Below are positions 40,872 through 49,378 of a stretch of DNA of 51,304 bases, piece by piece. Source of the stretch: Frankiales bacterium (GTDB lineage Bacteria > Actinomycetota > Actinomycetes > Mycobacteriales > SCTD01). The notes beneath the pieces are model-generated. The model searched no databases, was not told the DNA's origin, and saw only the letters and a list, made by a program, of their open reading frames with translations. The stretch covers positions 1 through 51,304 of the forward strand of contig JAODND010000027.1 of the NCBI GenBank assembly GCA_025465465.1. Direction: 5' to 3'. Both the position numbers and the translations under genes were made by a program. Each line of letters begins with the position of its first letter. Within the stretch, counting starts at the first letter, position 1.

Positions 40872-42703
40872 GATGTCGTCCTCAGGTCATAGACGGTGGT
40901 CCCACCGACGGTCGTGGCGGTGTAGGTCGAGGCGACCCAGGTCGCGATGCTGCTGCTGCCCTGCCCGCCGCCGGGTCCGCCGCCCATGCCGCCGCCGGCG
41001 ACGTAGTAGCTGATCCGGCCGGCCGCGACCCAGGCCGTGAACTGCGCCAGCGTCGGAGCGTTGTCCTGGCCGTTGAAGCCACCGATGGCGATGACCTGCT
41101 TGCCGCTCGCCAGCTGCAGCGGCGCCGAGCTGCCGGCGCTCTCGGTCGCGGCAGCCCAGGTGGTGGTCGTCGCCTTGAGGAGCGCGACGAGCGCCGTGTT
41201 GGAGGTCGAGCCGTCGCTGCCCAGCTGCGACGACACGGGACCGGCCGACGGGATCGAGCCGGTGTGCGGATGGGACGCGGTGCTCACGGCGTAGGCAGTG
41301 GAGCCGCCCAGCCCGGCGAGGGTGGCCGCCACGAGCCCGACGACGGCGACCTGCTTGAGGTGCCACGACCAGACGATCGCGGTGACGGCCAGCACCGACG
41401 CGAGGACCAGCAGGGCCTTGACGGCAGGCTGCCACGAGCCCAGCAGGTGCACGTCCCACAGCGCCGTGGTCTCGAGGACGACGGCCGCACCGATCCTGGC
41501 GAGCCACCGGTCCCGCTGCTCCCAGACCAGCGCCGCCGTGATGGCGAGCACGCCGGCGATGAGGGGAGCCAGCGCGATCGTGTAGTACGGGTGGATCACG
41601 CCTTGCATCTCGCTGAAGACGAAGCCCGTGACCAGCAGCGAGCCGCCGAACAGGACAAGGCCGGCGCGACGCCTGTCGGTGCGCGGAGCGCCCCAGCTCA
41701 GCCCGATGCCGAGCGCGAGGGCGAGCAAGGCACCGGGCAGCAGCCAGGAGACCTCCGTCGCCATGTCGCTGCGGAACAGCCGGCCGAGGCCTGCGGCGCC
41801 GCCGAAGCCGCTGTTGCCGGCCATCCCGCCACCACTACCACCACCGCCGCCGCCGCCACCTCCCTGGCCGCTCCCGAAGAGCCGGCCGAGACCGTTGTAG
41901 CCGAACGCCAGCTGCAGCTCCGTGCCGTCCGTCGACCCGCCGATCCAGGGCTTGCTGCCTGGCCACCAGGTGACGAGCGCGATCCACCAGCCGGCGCCGA
42001 GGATCATCGCGGCCCCGGACACCAGCAGGTGCCGGACGCGGGTGAGGAGCCGGGCCGGCGCGGCGAGCAGGTAGGTCGCCGCCATCGCCGGGACGACCAG
42101 CAGTGCCTGACCCATCTTGGTGATGAACCCGAGGCCGACCAGGACGCCGGCCAGGGCCAGCCAGCGCCCGCTGGCGCTCTCCAGAGCGCGGACCACGCCG
42201 TAGGCAGCAGCCGTCAGCAGCAGCACCAGCATCGCGTCGGGGTTGTTGAACCGGAACATGAGGACGGCCACCGGCGTCACCGCGACCGCCGCGCCGGCCA
42301 GCAGGCCCCAGGCCGCGGAGCCGGTCAGCCGCTTGACCGCAGCATGCGACAGCGCGACGGTCGCCACGCCCTCGAGTGCCTGCGGCACCAGCATGCTCCA
42401 GCTGCTGAAGCCGAACAGCCGGCCACTGATCTCCATGGGCCACAGGAAGAAGGCGGGCTTGTCGACCGTGATCGCGTTGCCCGCGTCCAGCGAGCCGAAC
42501 AGCATCGCCTTCCAGCTCGTCGTGCCGGCCTGCACGGCCTGGGCATAGAAGCTGTTGGCGTAGCCGGAGGCGCCCAGGTCCCACAGGTAGAGCAGCGCGG
42601 TGCCGAGCAGCAGCGCCGCGAACGCCGGCCGCTCCCACGAGCGCCGACGGCGCGGGCTGGGCGGGGTCGGTGCGGCGACGGGCGCCGACAGCAGCGTGGT
42701 CAT
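40868..42703 (-). CDS. GT39-like (ArnT/YkcB-type) polyprenyl-sugar-dependent glycosyltransferase
   Basis: A 611-residue membrane enzyme of the PMT/ArnT fold that moves a sugar from polyprenyl phosphate to an outside acceptor. The first loop has DLGASGYANSFYAQAV and ITVDKPAFFLWPMEISGRLFG (DKPAF/P motif). About 11 helices follow. Between helices is a Gly-rich loop with nine consecutive glycines. The C-terminal about 130 residues are extracytoplasmic: NTALVALLKATTTTWAAATE, VIAIGGFNGQDNAPTLAQF, the Gly-rich YYVAGGGMGGGPGGGQG, and VGGTTVYDL, as in the actinobacterial YkcB group. ATG 42703 is chosen by the N-terminus MTTLLS ahead of the first helix. It heads the apbE redox operon. Confidence 0.85.
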   Translation of the reverse strand: MTTLLSAPVAAPTPPSPRRRRSWERPAFAALLLGTALLYLWDLGASGYANSFYAQAVQAGTTSWKAMLFGSLDAGNAITVDKPAFFLWPMEISGRLFGFSSWSMLVPQALEGVATVALSHAAVKRLTGSAAWGLLAGAAVAVTPVAVLMFRFNNPDAMLVLLLTAAAYGVVRALESASGRWLALAGVLVGLGFITKMGQALLVVPAMAATYLLAAPARLLTRVRHLLVSGAAMILGAGWWIALVTWWPGSKPWIGGSTDGTELQLAFGYNGLGRLFGSGQGGGGGGGGGSGGGMAGNSGFGGAAGLGRLFRSDMATEVSWLLPGALLALALGIGLSWGAPRTDRRRAGLVLFGGSLLVTGFVFSEMQGVIHPYYTIALAPLIAGVLAITAALVWEQRDRWLARIGAAVVLETTALWDVHLLGSWQPAVKALLVLASVLAVTAIVWSWHLKQVAVVGLVAATLAGLGGSTAYAVSTASHPHTGSIPSAGPVSSQLGSDGSTSNTALVALLKATTTTWAAATESAGSSAPLQLASGKQVIAIGGFNGQDNAPTLAQFTAWVAAGRISYYVAGGGMGGGPGGGQGSSSIATWVASTYTATTVGGTTVYDLRTTS

Positions 42704-42750
42704 GCCCTCCACCCTCGGACCCCTGCCTGACCATTCCGCTGTACGTCCCC

Positions 42751-42805
42751 TGTGCACTCCCTGCCAACGCCCCACGGGCGTGTGGGGGTTCACAGGGAGT
42801 GCACA
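42751..42805. repeat. 13-bp perfect inverted repeat with nested hairpins in a divergent promoter region
   Basis: TGTGCACTCCCTG (42751-42763) and CAGGGAGTGCACA (42793-42805) are perfect complements. An inner ACGCCC-CAC-GGGCGT hairpin (42767-42781) lies between them and an outer CCTGCC/GGCAGG pair (42722-42727, 42813-42818) outside. The element sits in the 147-base gap between the divergent GT39 and histidine-kinase genes. It is a strong candidate operator for both; a transcript could also fold it. Confidence 0.6.
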
Positions 42806-42850
42806 AGGGGTGGGCAGGCGGTGACAAGTTGCGGAGCCGATCGTGGGGGC

Positions 42851-44239
42851 ATGAGAACGCCGTCCGCCCTGCTTGCGCGGACGCCGCTGCGGGTGCGGCT
42901 CGTGGGTGCGGTGCTGCTGCTGAGCGGGCTCGCGCTGGCCCTGTCGGGCGTGGCCGCGACCGCGTCGCTGCGCGGTTATCTGCTCGGCCGGGTCGACGAC
43001 CAGCTCCAGCAGACGGTCGTCCGCTTCGCCGACCAACCGCAGCTCGACGGCACCGGCGGCCGCGATCCGCTGGGGATGGTGTTCGCCGAGGTCGTCACCT
43101 CGGGCGGGGTCACCACCACGACGCCGCTGCGCGACGGGCTGTCCGCTCCGACCCTGCCGACCGCCTTTCCCGCCGGGCCGTTCACGAGCGGCCACTGGCG
43201 GGTGCAGGCCAGGACGGCGGGCAGCAGCACCGTCGTCGTCGCGCTTCCGCTCACTGACATCGAGGCGACCCTTTCCCACCTCGTGCTGCTCGAGGGCGCG
43301 GTCGGGGGCGCGGTGCTCGTCCTGCTCGGCGGCCTGGGCTACGTCGTGGTGCGCCGTTCCCTGCGCCCGCTCGTCGAGGTCGAGCGGACAGCCGAAGCGA
43401 TCGCGGACGGCGACCTCACGCACCGGGTGCCTGAGAGCGACCCGCGTACGGAGGTCGGCTCCCTCAGCCGGTCGTTCAACGCGATGCTCGACCAGGTCGA
43501 GAGCGCCTTCGGGGAGCGTGCGGCGTCGGAGGCTGCAGCCCGCGCGTCGGAGGAGCGGATGCGCCGCTTCGTCGGTGACGCCAGCCATGAGCTGCGTACC
43601 CCACTGACCAGCATCCGGGGCTTCGCGGAGCTGTACCGCCAGGGGGCGGTCACCGACGTCGACCGCACGATGTCACGCGTCGAAGCGGAGGCGACCCGCA
43701 TGGGCGGGCTCGTCGACGACCTCCTCCTGCTGGCCCGGCTGGACCAGCAGCGGCCGATGGAGCGGGTGAGTGTGGACCTGGTCGGGCTGGCCGCCGACGT
43801 CGTGCACGACGCCCAGGCCGCCGACCCCACCCGAGCACTCTCCCTGGTCGCGGACGTCGCGACCTGCGACGTCGAGGGCGACGCCCATCACCTCACCCAG
43901 GTCCTGGCCAACCTGCTCGGCAACGCCCGGGTGCACACCCCGGCGGGCACGCCCATCCACGTGCGGCTCGCCGTCGACGGCCAGGACGCCGTCTTGGACG
44001 TCTCGGACGAGGGTCCAGGGATCGCGCCGGCTGACCGGGCCCGCGTCTTCGACCGGTTCTATCGGGCCGACCCATCACGCACCAGGGGTTCCGGCGGCAG
44101 CGGCCTGGGACTCGCGATCGTCGCGGGCATCGTGGCGGCGCACGGTGGCTCGGTCGCGATCGTCGAGAGCGATCAGGGCGCGACCTTCCGCGTCCGCCTC
44201 CCGCTGCGGGTCAGCCGCCCGCGTCTCGCCCGTGCCTGA
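42851..44239 (+). CDS. Two-component sensor histidine kinase
   Basis: A 462-residue membrane kinase. TM1 is about 18-38, an extracytoplasmic sensor spans about 40-140 (no known domain), and TM2 is about 145-168. A HAMP linker (RRSLRPLVEVERTAEAIADG) follows, then the H-box DASHELRTPLTSIRGF with His246. The ATPase domain shows LANLLGNARVH (N box), DVSDEGPGIAP (G1), VFDRFYRAD (F) and GGSGLGLAIV (G2). ATG 42851 after GTGGGGGC is preferred over an upstream GTG at 42752 that would run through the palindrome. Its 3' end overlaps the convergent response regulator by 165 bases. Regulation of the GT39/redox operon through the shared palindrome is possible. Confidence 0.93.
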   Translation: MRTPSALLARTPLRVRLVGAVLLLSGLALALSGVAATASLRGYLLGRVDDQLQQTVVRFADQPQLDGTGGRDPLGMVFAEVVTSGGVTTTTPLRDGLSAPTLPTAFPAGPFTSGHWRVQARTAGSSTVVVALPLTDIEATLSHLVLLEGAVGGAVLVLLGGLGYVVVRRSLRPLVEVERTAEAIADGDLTHRVPESDPRTEVGSLSRSFNAMLDQVESAFGERAASEAAARASEERMRRFVGDASHELRTPLTSIRGFAELYRQGAVTDVDRTMSRVEAEATRMGGLVDDLLLLARLDQQRPMERVSVDLVGLAADVVHDAQAADPTRALSLVADVATCDVEGDAHHLTQVLANLLGNARVHTPAGTPIHVRLAVDGQDAVLDVSDEGPGIAPADRARVFDRFYRADPSRTRGSGGSGLGLAIVAGIVAAHGGSVAIVESDQGATFRVRLPLRVSRPRLARA

Positions 44240-44731
44240 CTGCTGGAGCCGATAGCCGAATCCGCGCACGGTGTGCAGCAGCGGACGGCCCAGCTTGCGG
44301 CGCAGGTAGCCGACATAGAGCTCGACGTTGTTGAGCTGGTTCTCGGCGTCATGGCCCCACGCGCCGCGCAGCAGCTGCCGCTTGGACAGCACGCGCTCCG
44401 GCTGGAGCAGGAACACCGCGAGCAGGGCGTACTCGGTGGGGGTCAGGGTGATCGGCTTGCCGTCGAGCAGCACCTCCCGGGCGGCGGGCCGCATCTCGAG
44501 GCCGCCATAGCAGAGCACCCCGTCCGCGTCGCGTGGCAGTGCCGCGGCAAGTGCCAGCGCATCGGCGGTACGAGGATCAGCCAGCACCCGCTCGGGATGC
44601 TCACCGCCCAGCAGCGCGAGGCCCTGCGCGGCGCTCTCCGCGACGACGACGTCCTCTCCCGCCTGTCGCAGGCATCCGGCCAGCAGCGCGCGCAACCGCG
44701 GGTCGTCGATGACGAGCAGGAGGCGGCCCAC
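44075..44731 (-). CDS. OmpR-type winged-helix regulator with shortened, atypical receiver
   Basis: A 218-residue DNA-binding regulator. The N-terminus LLLVIDDPRLRALLAGCL keeps the receiver acidic pair (Asp9-Asp10), and Asp52 (VLADPR) might match the phospho-acceptor. Only about 75 residues precede the winged helix, so the later receiver strands with the conserved Thr/Ser and Lys are missing. The effector domain is intact: PITLTPTEYALLAVFLLQPE, VLSKRQLLRGAWG, NNVELYVGYLRRKLG and HTVRGFGYRL. A 55-residue charged tail runs antisense to the kinase end. GTG 44731 is the first usable start. It is followed on the same strand by nothing but read-through into the kinase region, and preceded by the ABC genes (43-base gap). 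Confidence 0.8.
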   Translation of the reverse strand: MGRLLLVIDDPRLRALLAGCLRQAGEDVVVAESAAQGLALLGGEHPERVLADPRTADALALAAALPRDADGVLCYGGLEMRPAAREVLLDGKPITLTPTEYALLAVFLLQPERVLSKRQLLRGAWGHDAENQLNNVELYVGYLRRKLGRPLLHTVRGFGYRLQQSGTGETRAADPQREADAEGRALIALDDRDRATVRRHDARDDRESQAAAAGTPGA

Positions 44732-44774
44732 GACGGTGTCATCGCACGAGCCGCCCCAGGGGTGACGCGCCGTG

Positions 44775-45422
44775 CTAACCGAGCAGGACTCGGCCGTCGT
44801 CGAGGACCACCTCGGTGTCGGCCACGTCGGCGACGTAGCGGTCGTGGGTGGCCAGGACGACCACTGCGCCGCGGCGTGCCTCGGCGAGCAGCACATGCAG
44901 CACCCGGTCCCGGGTGGCTGCGTCGAGCTCGGCGGTGGGCTCGTCGGCGAGCAGCACCTCCGGGCGGCCGACCACGGCGCGGGCGACGGCGACGCGTTGC
45001 TGCTGCCCGCCCGAGAGCTGCTCGACCAGGTGGTCGCCGGCGCCGTCGAGGCCCACGGCGACGAGTGCCTCGTGGGCGCGCTCGCGCACCTCGCCGCGGG
45101 GCAGCCCTTGGGCCTGGAGCACGAGCTCGACGTTTTCGGCAGCCGACAGCAGCGACACCAGGCCGTAGCCCTGCAGGACGAGTCCGCAGCGATGCCGCAG
45201 CCCGCGGGACCGCGGGCCGACGACGGCGTCCTCCCAGACGATGCTGCCGGTCGTGACCGGTTCCAGTGCGGCCAGCGCGGCGATGAGGGTCGACTTGCCC
45301 GACCCCGAAACCCCCGTGATGGCGGTGATCTCGCCGGCGGGTGCAGTGACCGTGACGTCGTCGAGCACCTGCCGACCGGCGCGCACGACACCCACGGACC
45401 GGGCCGCGACGAAGCGGGTCAC
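44775..45422 (-). CDS. ABC transporter ATPase (LolD/MacB-type)
   Basis: A 215-residue nucleotide-binding subunit. Walker A GVSGSGKST, Q-loop GLVLQGYGLV, signature LSGGQQQRVAVARAVVG, Walker B VLLADEPTAELD and H-loop LATHD are all present, so it should be active. Its shape matches the LolD/MacB group that works with FtsX-like permeases. GTG 45422 overlaps the stop of the second ATPase (GTGA). It and that ATPase both lie downstream of a single large permease gene, so they may form a heterodimer. Substrate unknown; lipoprotein, peptide or envelope-stress roles are typical of the group. Confidence 0.9.
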   Translation of the reverse strand: MTRFVAARSVGVVRAGRQVLDDVTVTAPAGEITAITGVSGSGKSTLIAALAALEPVTTGSIVWEDAVVGPRSRGLRHRCGLVLQGYGLVSLLSAAENVELVLQAQGLPRGEVRERAHEALVAVGLDGAGDHLVEQLSGGQQQRVAVARAVVGRPEVLLADEPTAELDAATRDRVLHVLLAEARRGAVVVLATHDRYVADVADTEVVLDDGRVLLG

Positions 45423-46099
45423 GACACGATCTCGCCGTCGCGCAGAGCCAACGTGCGGTCGACCTGCGAGGCGATGTGCTCGTCGTGCGTGACGACGACG
45501 ATCGTCGTGCCGCCGGCGGCAGCTGTGACGAGCATCTCGACGACGTGAGCACGGTTGACCGCGTCCAGCTGGCTCGTCGGCTCGTCGGCCAGCAGCAGCC
45601 CTGGTGCCCCGGCCAGACCGACGGCGAGGGACAGCCGCTGCTGCTCGCCGCCGGACAGCGCCCCGAGCCGGGACCGCCGGACATGGCCCAACCCGAGCTG
45701 CTCGAGCAAGTCGGCGGGCGATCGCAGCCGGTCGCGACGGTCGCGCGGCACCGCCCGCTGCGCGAAGCGCACGTTGTCCTCCGCGTTGGCGTAGGGCAGC
45801 AGGTTGCGCGCCGGCCCTTGCATGACGACGCCGACCTCTCGGGCCCGGAGCGCGAGCAGGGCCCGCTCGCTCATCGCGCTGACGTCCTGACCGCCGATGA
45901 GGGCCCGCCCCGACGTCGGCTTCTGCAGCCCGGCGAGCAGAGTGAGCAGGCTCGACTTGCCCGAGCCGGACGGCCCGAGCAGGGCCATCGACGACCCGGC
46001 CGCGATCTCCAGGTCGACGCCGCGCAGTGCGTGCACCTGCTCGCCGTCGACCTCGTAGACCATCTCGAGCGCCTCGACGCGCACGTCCAGGCCGGTCAT
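45419..46099 (-). CDS. ABC transporter ATPase (LolD/MacB-type)
   Basis: A 226-residue ATPase with Walker A GPSGSGKSS, Q-loop VVMQGPARNLLPY, signature ALSGGEQQRLSLAVGLA, Walker B LLLADEPTSQLDA and H-loop VTHDE. It differs from the downstream ATPase enough to be a distinct subunit rather than a recent copy. ATG 46099 overlaps the permease stop (ATGA) and its own stop overlaps the next GTG, so permease and both ATPases are made as one translational unit. Confidence 0.91.
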   Translation of the reverse strand: MTGLDVRVEALEMVYEVDGEQVHALRGVDLEIAAGSSMALLGPSGSGKSSLLTLLAGLQKPTSGRALIGGQDVSAMSERALLALRAREVGVVMQGPARNLLPYANAEDNVRFAQRAVPRDRRDRLRSPADLLEQLGLGHVRRSRLGALSGGEQQRLSLAVGLAGAPGLLLADEPTSQLDAVNRAHVVEMLVTAAAGGTTIVVVTHDEHIASQVDRTLALRDGEIVS

Positions 46100-49000
46100 G
46101 GCGCGGCCTCCCGGAGCAGCCCGGGGCGGGCCTGCCGCAGCAGGCCCAGGGCGGCGCCGGCGGCCGTGGCGACGACGACAGCCGCGAGGACGACGAGGAA
46201 GAGCGTCAGGCCACCGACGTGCGGTGCATACCTCAGCGCCGGGGCGCCGCCCTCGGGCAGCTCCGGTACGGCGGGAAGGACGAGCAGGGCAGCGGCCAGA
46301 CCGCCGGTGACGCCGAGGACGAGGGCGGTCCCGAGGACGAGGAGCTGCTCCCCGACCGCGGCCGCCAGCAGACTGCGTCGGGGCGCCCCGACGACCAGCA
46401 TGGCGGCCAGCTCGAAGGACCGGCGCCGGCCGGACAGGTAGAGGGCCACGGCCGTCGCCCCCGCCGCCAGCACGGCCGCAGCCGCTGCGGCGAAGGCGAA
46501 CAGCAGCAGGCCGAGCGCGGGCGCGGACCGGTCGAGAAGGGCGCGCTGCGCGGTCGTCGTACGGGTGTCGACGATCTGGAGCCCGGTGGCACGCAGCCGC
46601 TCCACCGCGTCGCGGGGCGCGGCGTCGGAGAGCCACACCTGCTGGGTGGCGAACTCCTCGAACCGCGGCAGCGCGATCCTGACGAAGTCGAGGTCGACCA
46701 GCGAGGACTGCTGTCCCTGCTGGGGCACGACGTCGACCGCCGTGACCGGGTCGATCGGCACGGACAGGCCGTCGAAGTTCGCGACCGCAGGAAGGGCCGG
46801 GTCCAGGACCGCGTCCCTGCCCGCGGCAACGTGCAGCGGCCACGGCAGGGTGCTGCGCAGCAGCACGGGCACATCACCGCCGCTGACCGAGAAGCGCCAC
46901 GTGAGGCCGTTCGGCAGGGGGGTCACCTCGCTCGTCGCGGGGCTGCTCACCAGCTGCTGGTGCCAGGCACCCGGCTCTCCGAGGTCGACGGGCAGCAGGT
47001 GCCACGCTCCAGCACGATGGTCGGAGATGCCGCTGATCCGTAGTGCGCCCTTCACGTCGGCGCCCGACTGGCCGCCCGGGGGGACGACGATCCCGTCGAG
47101 GGTGCAGCCGGTCCCGCAGGCAGGCAGCCGGGCCGCGTAGCGGTGCGTTCCCGCACGCAGCTCACCCAGCGGCAGCGTCTGCTGACCATGTGCCCCGGTC
47201 ACCAGCAGCTGCACATCATGCGTCGGCGTCGGCAGGGTCACCGGGGTGAGGTCGACGGCCACGGCGTCCCCGGTCAGCAGCAGGCGCGAGGGTGCCGGGC
47301 CGCCGATGGCCGCGGCGAGCTTCGGCTGGGAGAGGGGGGCGAAGTCGTCTCGCCAGTGGGCCACGTGCGCGAAGGCGTCGCTGTCGACCGCGAGCACCGT
47401 GCCGCGCATCCCGCCGAACGGCAGCCACAGCTCCGCAGCCATCGCCCAGGTCCCGTCGGGGTCGACGCGGCGCACCAGTCGGCGCAGGTCGGCGGTCCCC
47501 TCGGTGCGCACGATGACGACCTTCGCTGCACCGACGTCGGTGCTGGCTCGCTCTGCGCGGTTGCCCGCCGCGACGAGGGACCCGTCGACGGCGAAGGTCG
47601 CGAGGCCGACGGCCACGGCCAGCAGCGCCGCGAGCCGCAGCCCGGCCGGGCGACGTGCCACCGTCCGGACCGCGAGGAAAGGTCCCAGTCGGCTGCTCGC
47701 GCGGGTGCGTCGTACCAGCGTCGCGCAGACAGCGGGGAGCAGGCGCACCCCGAGGACCGCGACGACGACCACCAGCAGCAGCGGCACCAGCAGCGGCAGC
47801 GCGCTGTGCGAGCCCTCGTGCAGGACGCCGCGGGAGAGCAGCGCGACCAGGCCGATGAGGGAGCCCATCCCGACGAGCATCTCGATGACGGTGCCGGCGC
47901 GACCGGGCTGCACGTCGCCCGTCCGCCGCCACTGCTCCAGAACAGGCCGGGTCAGCAGCCGTCGGCCTGCGTAGGCGGCGGCGACCAGCCCGCCGGCCAG
48001 GGCGCCCGCCGCGGCCAGCAGCGAGGGGCTCCGGATGACGACCGGCGTGCCGGGCGCGAGCACCGCGTCCCCGAGCAGCCGCACCGCGACGTCGGCGGCG
48101 AGCAGACCCAGGGGTACGGCGAGGACCAGCAGCACGATCGGCTCGAGCAGTCCCAGCAGCAGCGTCGGGCCGGCCCGGTAGCCGCGCAGCTTCGCGAGCG
48201 CGACCTCGCCGCCGCGTGCCTCGCTGGCGTCGGCGACGACCAGCCGCAGCACCACGAAGGCCAGCGCGACGAGCTGCAGGGTCACGACGAGCACCGACCG
48301 CCCGAGGTCGCGCCGGTCGGCGTCGGCCTTGTCGAGGACGGTTGGGAGCGATGTGAGGGCGCGGGTGCCGTCCTGACCGGCCTCGAGCGTGTTGGTGAAG
48401 TGCGTGACCTGGGCCCGCAGCCGCGCCTCGTCGTCGAGCCGGACGGTCGCGGGATCGAGGCGGTACTGCGCCACCGCGGTGAGGTAGGCGGTCGCGGGCA
48501 GGTGGTCGGCGCCGTCGCGCGACAGGAACGTCGCGTCGAGGGTGTCGGGCTGGTCGTTGTTGCCGCTGTGCGCCTCGAAGTACGGCCCGTCGAACCAGTA
48601 CGGGTCGGCCTCCGGCAACGCGTAGGTCCCGACGACCCTGACCCTCACGCTGCCCCCGGGCTGGGAGCACGCCCCGAAGTAGGTCTGTGCGCCGGGGCAG
48701 CCGGTGATCTGCGACCCGATGCCGAAGCCGGTGCTGCGCATCATCCGGGTGCTGATCAGCGCGTCCTGCGGGCCGGTCGGGCAGTGGCCGGCGGTGATGC
48801 GGAGGTGCTCGCAGGCGCCTTCGCGCCAGAGCAACCGGGTGCGCGCGGGTCCCTGCTTCCCGCCGGCGTCCAGGCTGTTCTGCAGCGACAGCACCCGGCG
48901 CGTGTGGGCGAACGGCGGCCCGGCCTTGGCCAGCTGCTTCTGCAGGCTGCCGAGGGGGTCGTTCTGCGGCAGGTCGGCAGAGGTCACCTCGATGCCGGAC

Positions 49001-49173
49001 GTGCTGACCGGCGCCGCGGTGAGAGCGTCGCGGAGCACGGACTCTCCGCCCGCGCGCTGGTAGAGCGCGCCGGCGGCCGCGGCCGCGGTCGTGATCGTCG
49101 CGACCAGCAGCACCGCGAGGGACACCCCGCGCCGATACCAGAGGGCGCGCAGCGCGAGGGTCAGGCTCGGCAC
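46096..49173 (-). CDS. Large FtsX-like ABC permease (MacB/LolE superfamily, two FtsX units)
   Basis: A 1025-residue membrane protein. TM1 near the N-terminus (VSLAVLLVATITTAAAAAGA) is followed by a large extracytoplasmic domain. A first FtsX set of helices follows (LVALAFVVLRLVVAD, LLEPIVLLVLAVPLGLLAAD), then middle helices and a further start-like helix at LRLAALLAVAVGLATF. A second extracytoplasmic domain (with CGTGC) and a final FtsX set end the protein (LLLFAFAAAAAAVLAAGATA, LLVLGTALVLGVTGGLAAAL, LTLFLVVLAAVVVATAAG). The duplicated layout would make a single chain do the work of two permeases. The frame is open upstream. GTG 49173 is chosen because VPSLTLALRALWYRRG is the classic FtsX N-terminus. 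Confidence 0.88.
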   Translation of the reverse strand: MPSLTLALRALWYRRGVSLAVLLVATITTAAAAAGALYQRAGGESVLRDALTAAPVSTSGIEVTSADLPQNDPLGSLQKQLAKAGPPFAHTRRVLSLQNSLDAGGKQGPARTRLLWREGACEHLRITAGHCPTGPQDALISTRMMRSTGFGIGSQITGCPGAQTYFGACSQPGGSVRVRVVGTYALPEADPYWFDGPYFEAHSGNNDQPDTLDATFLSRDGADHLPATAYLTAVAQYRLDPATVRLDDEARLRAQVTHFTNTLEAGQDGTRALTSLPTVLDKADADRRDLGRSVLVVTLQLVALAFVVLRLVVADASEARGGEVALAKLRGYRAGPTLLLGLLEPIVLLVLAVPLGLLAADVAVRLLGDAVLAPGTPVVIRSPSLLAAAGALAGGLVAAAYAGRRLLTRPVLEQWRRTGDVQPGRAGTVIEMLVGMGSLIGLVALLSRGVLHEGSHSALPLLVPLLLVVVVAVLGVRLLPAVCATLVRRTRASSRLGPFLAVRTVARRPAGLRLAALLAVAVGLATFAVDGSLVAAGNRAERASTDVGAAKVVIVRTEGTADLRRLVRRVDPDGTWAMAAELWLPFGGMRGTVLAVDSDAFAHVAHWRDDFAPLSQPKLAAAIGGPAPSRLLLTGDAVAVDLTPVTLPTPTHDVQLLVTGAHGQQTLPLGELRAGTHRYAARLPACGTGCTLDGIVVPPGGQSGADVKGALRISGISDHRAGAWHLLPVDLGEPGAWHQQLVSSPATSEVTPLPNGLTWRFSVSGGDVPVLLRSTLPWPLHVAAGRDAVLDPALPAVANFDGLSVPIDPVTAVDVVPQQGQQSSLVDLDFVRIALPRFEEFATQQVWLSDAAPRDAVERLRATGLQIVDTRTTTAQRALLDRSAPALGLLLFAFAAAAAAVLAAGATAVALYLSGRRRSFELAAMLVVGAPRRSLLAAAVGEQLLVLGTALVLGVTGGLAAALLVLPAVPELPEGGAPALRYAPHVGGLTLFLVVLAAVVVATAAGAALGLLRQARPGLLREAAP

Positions 49174-49298
49174 CGGCGCATCCTGCCAGCCGCTCGGCGG
49201 CCGGCGCCGAAGCTGGCCGATCCGTGCCCGGACCGTTGCCGCCCCGTGATCCGGCAGCGGCACCTGACAGAGCACCGACGGGCGCGGGCCAGTCGCCG

Positions 49299-49361
49299 TG
49301 ATCGACGGAGGCTTTGCGTTGTGCCGAGGCCTTCGAGAGTGCCTCAACTCTCCGTCGATCA
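49299..49361. repeat. 12-bp inverted repeat with nested hairpin between two minus-strand genes
   Basis: TGATCGACGGAG (49299-49310) and CTCCGTCGATCA (49350-49361) are perfect complements 39 bases apart; GAGGC/GCCTC (49326-49330, 49341-49345) nests inside. It lies in the 205-base gap upstream of the FtsX permease and downstream of the 49379 gene. It may be a terminator-like structure for the latter or an operator for the ABC genes. No promoter boxes are obvious in the rest of the gap. Confidence 0.5.
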
Positions 49362-49378
49362 ACAGCTGAGGGGCCAGG

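Noticed and set aside
41180..41240. Flavinylation motif (DGSTSNT) in the GT39 C-terminal domain as ApbE target
   Set aside because: It lacks the G-A core of the D-x-x-T/S-G-A-T consensus and lies in a segment usual for this GT39 group, so it is not credible without direct evidence.
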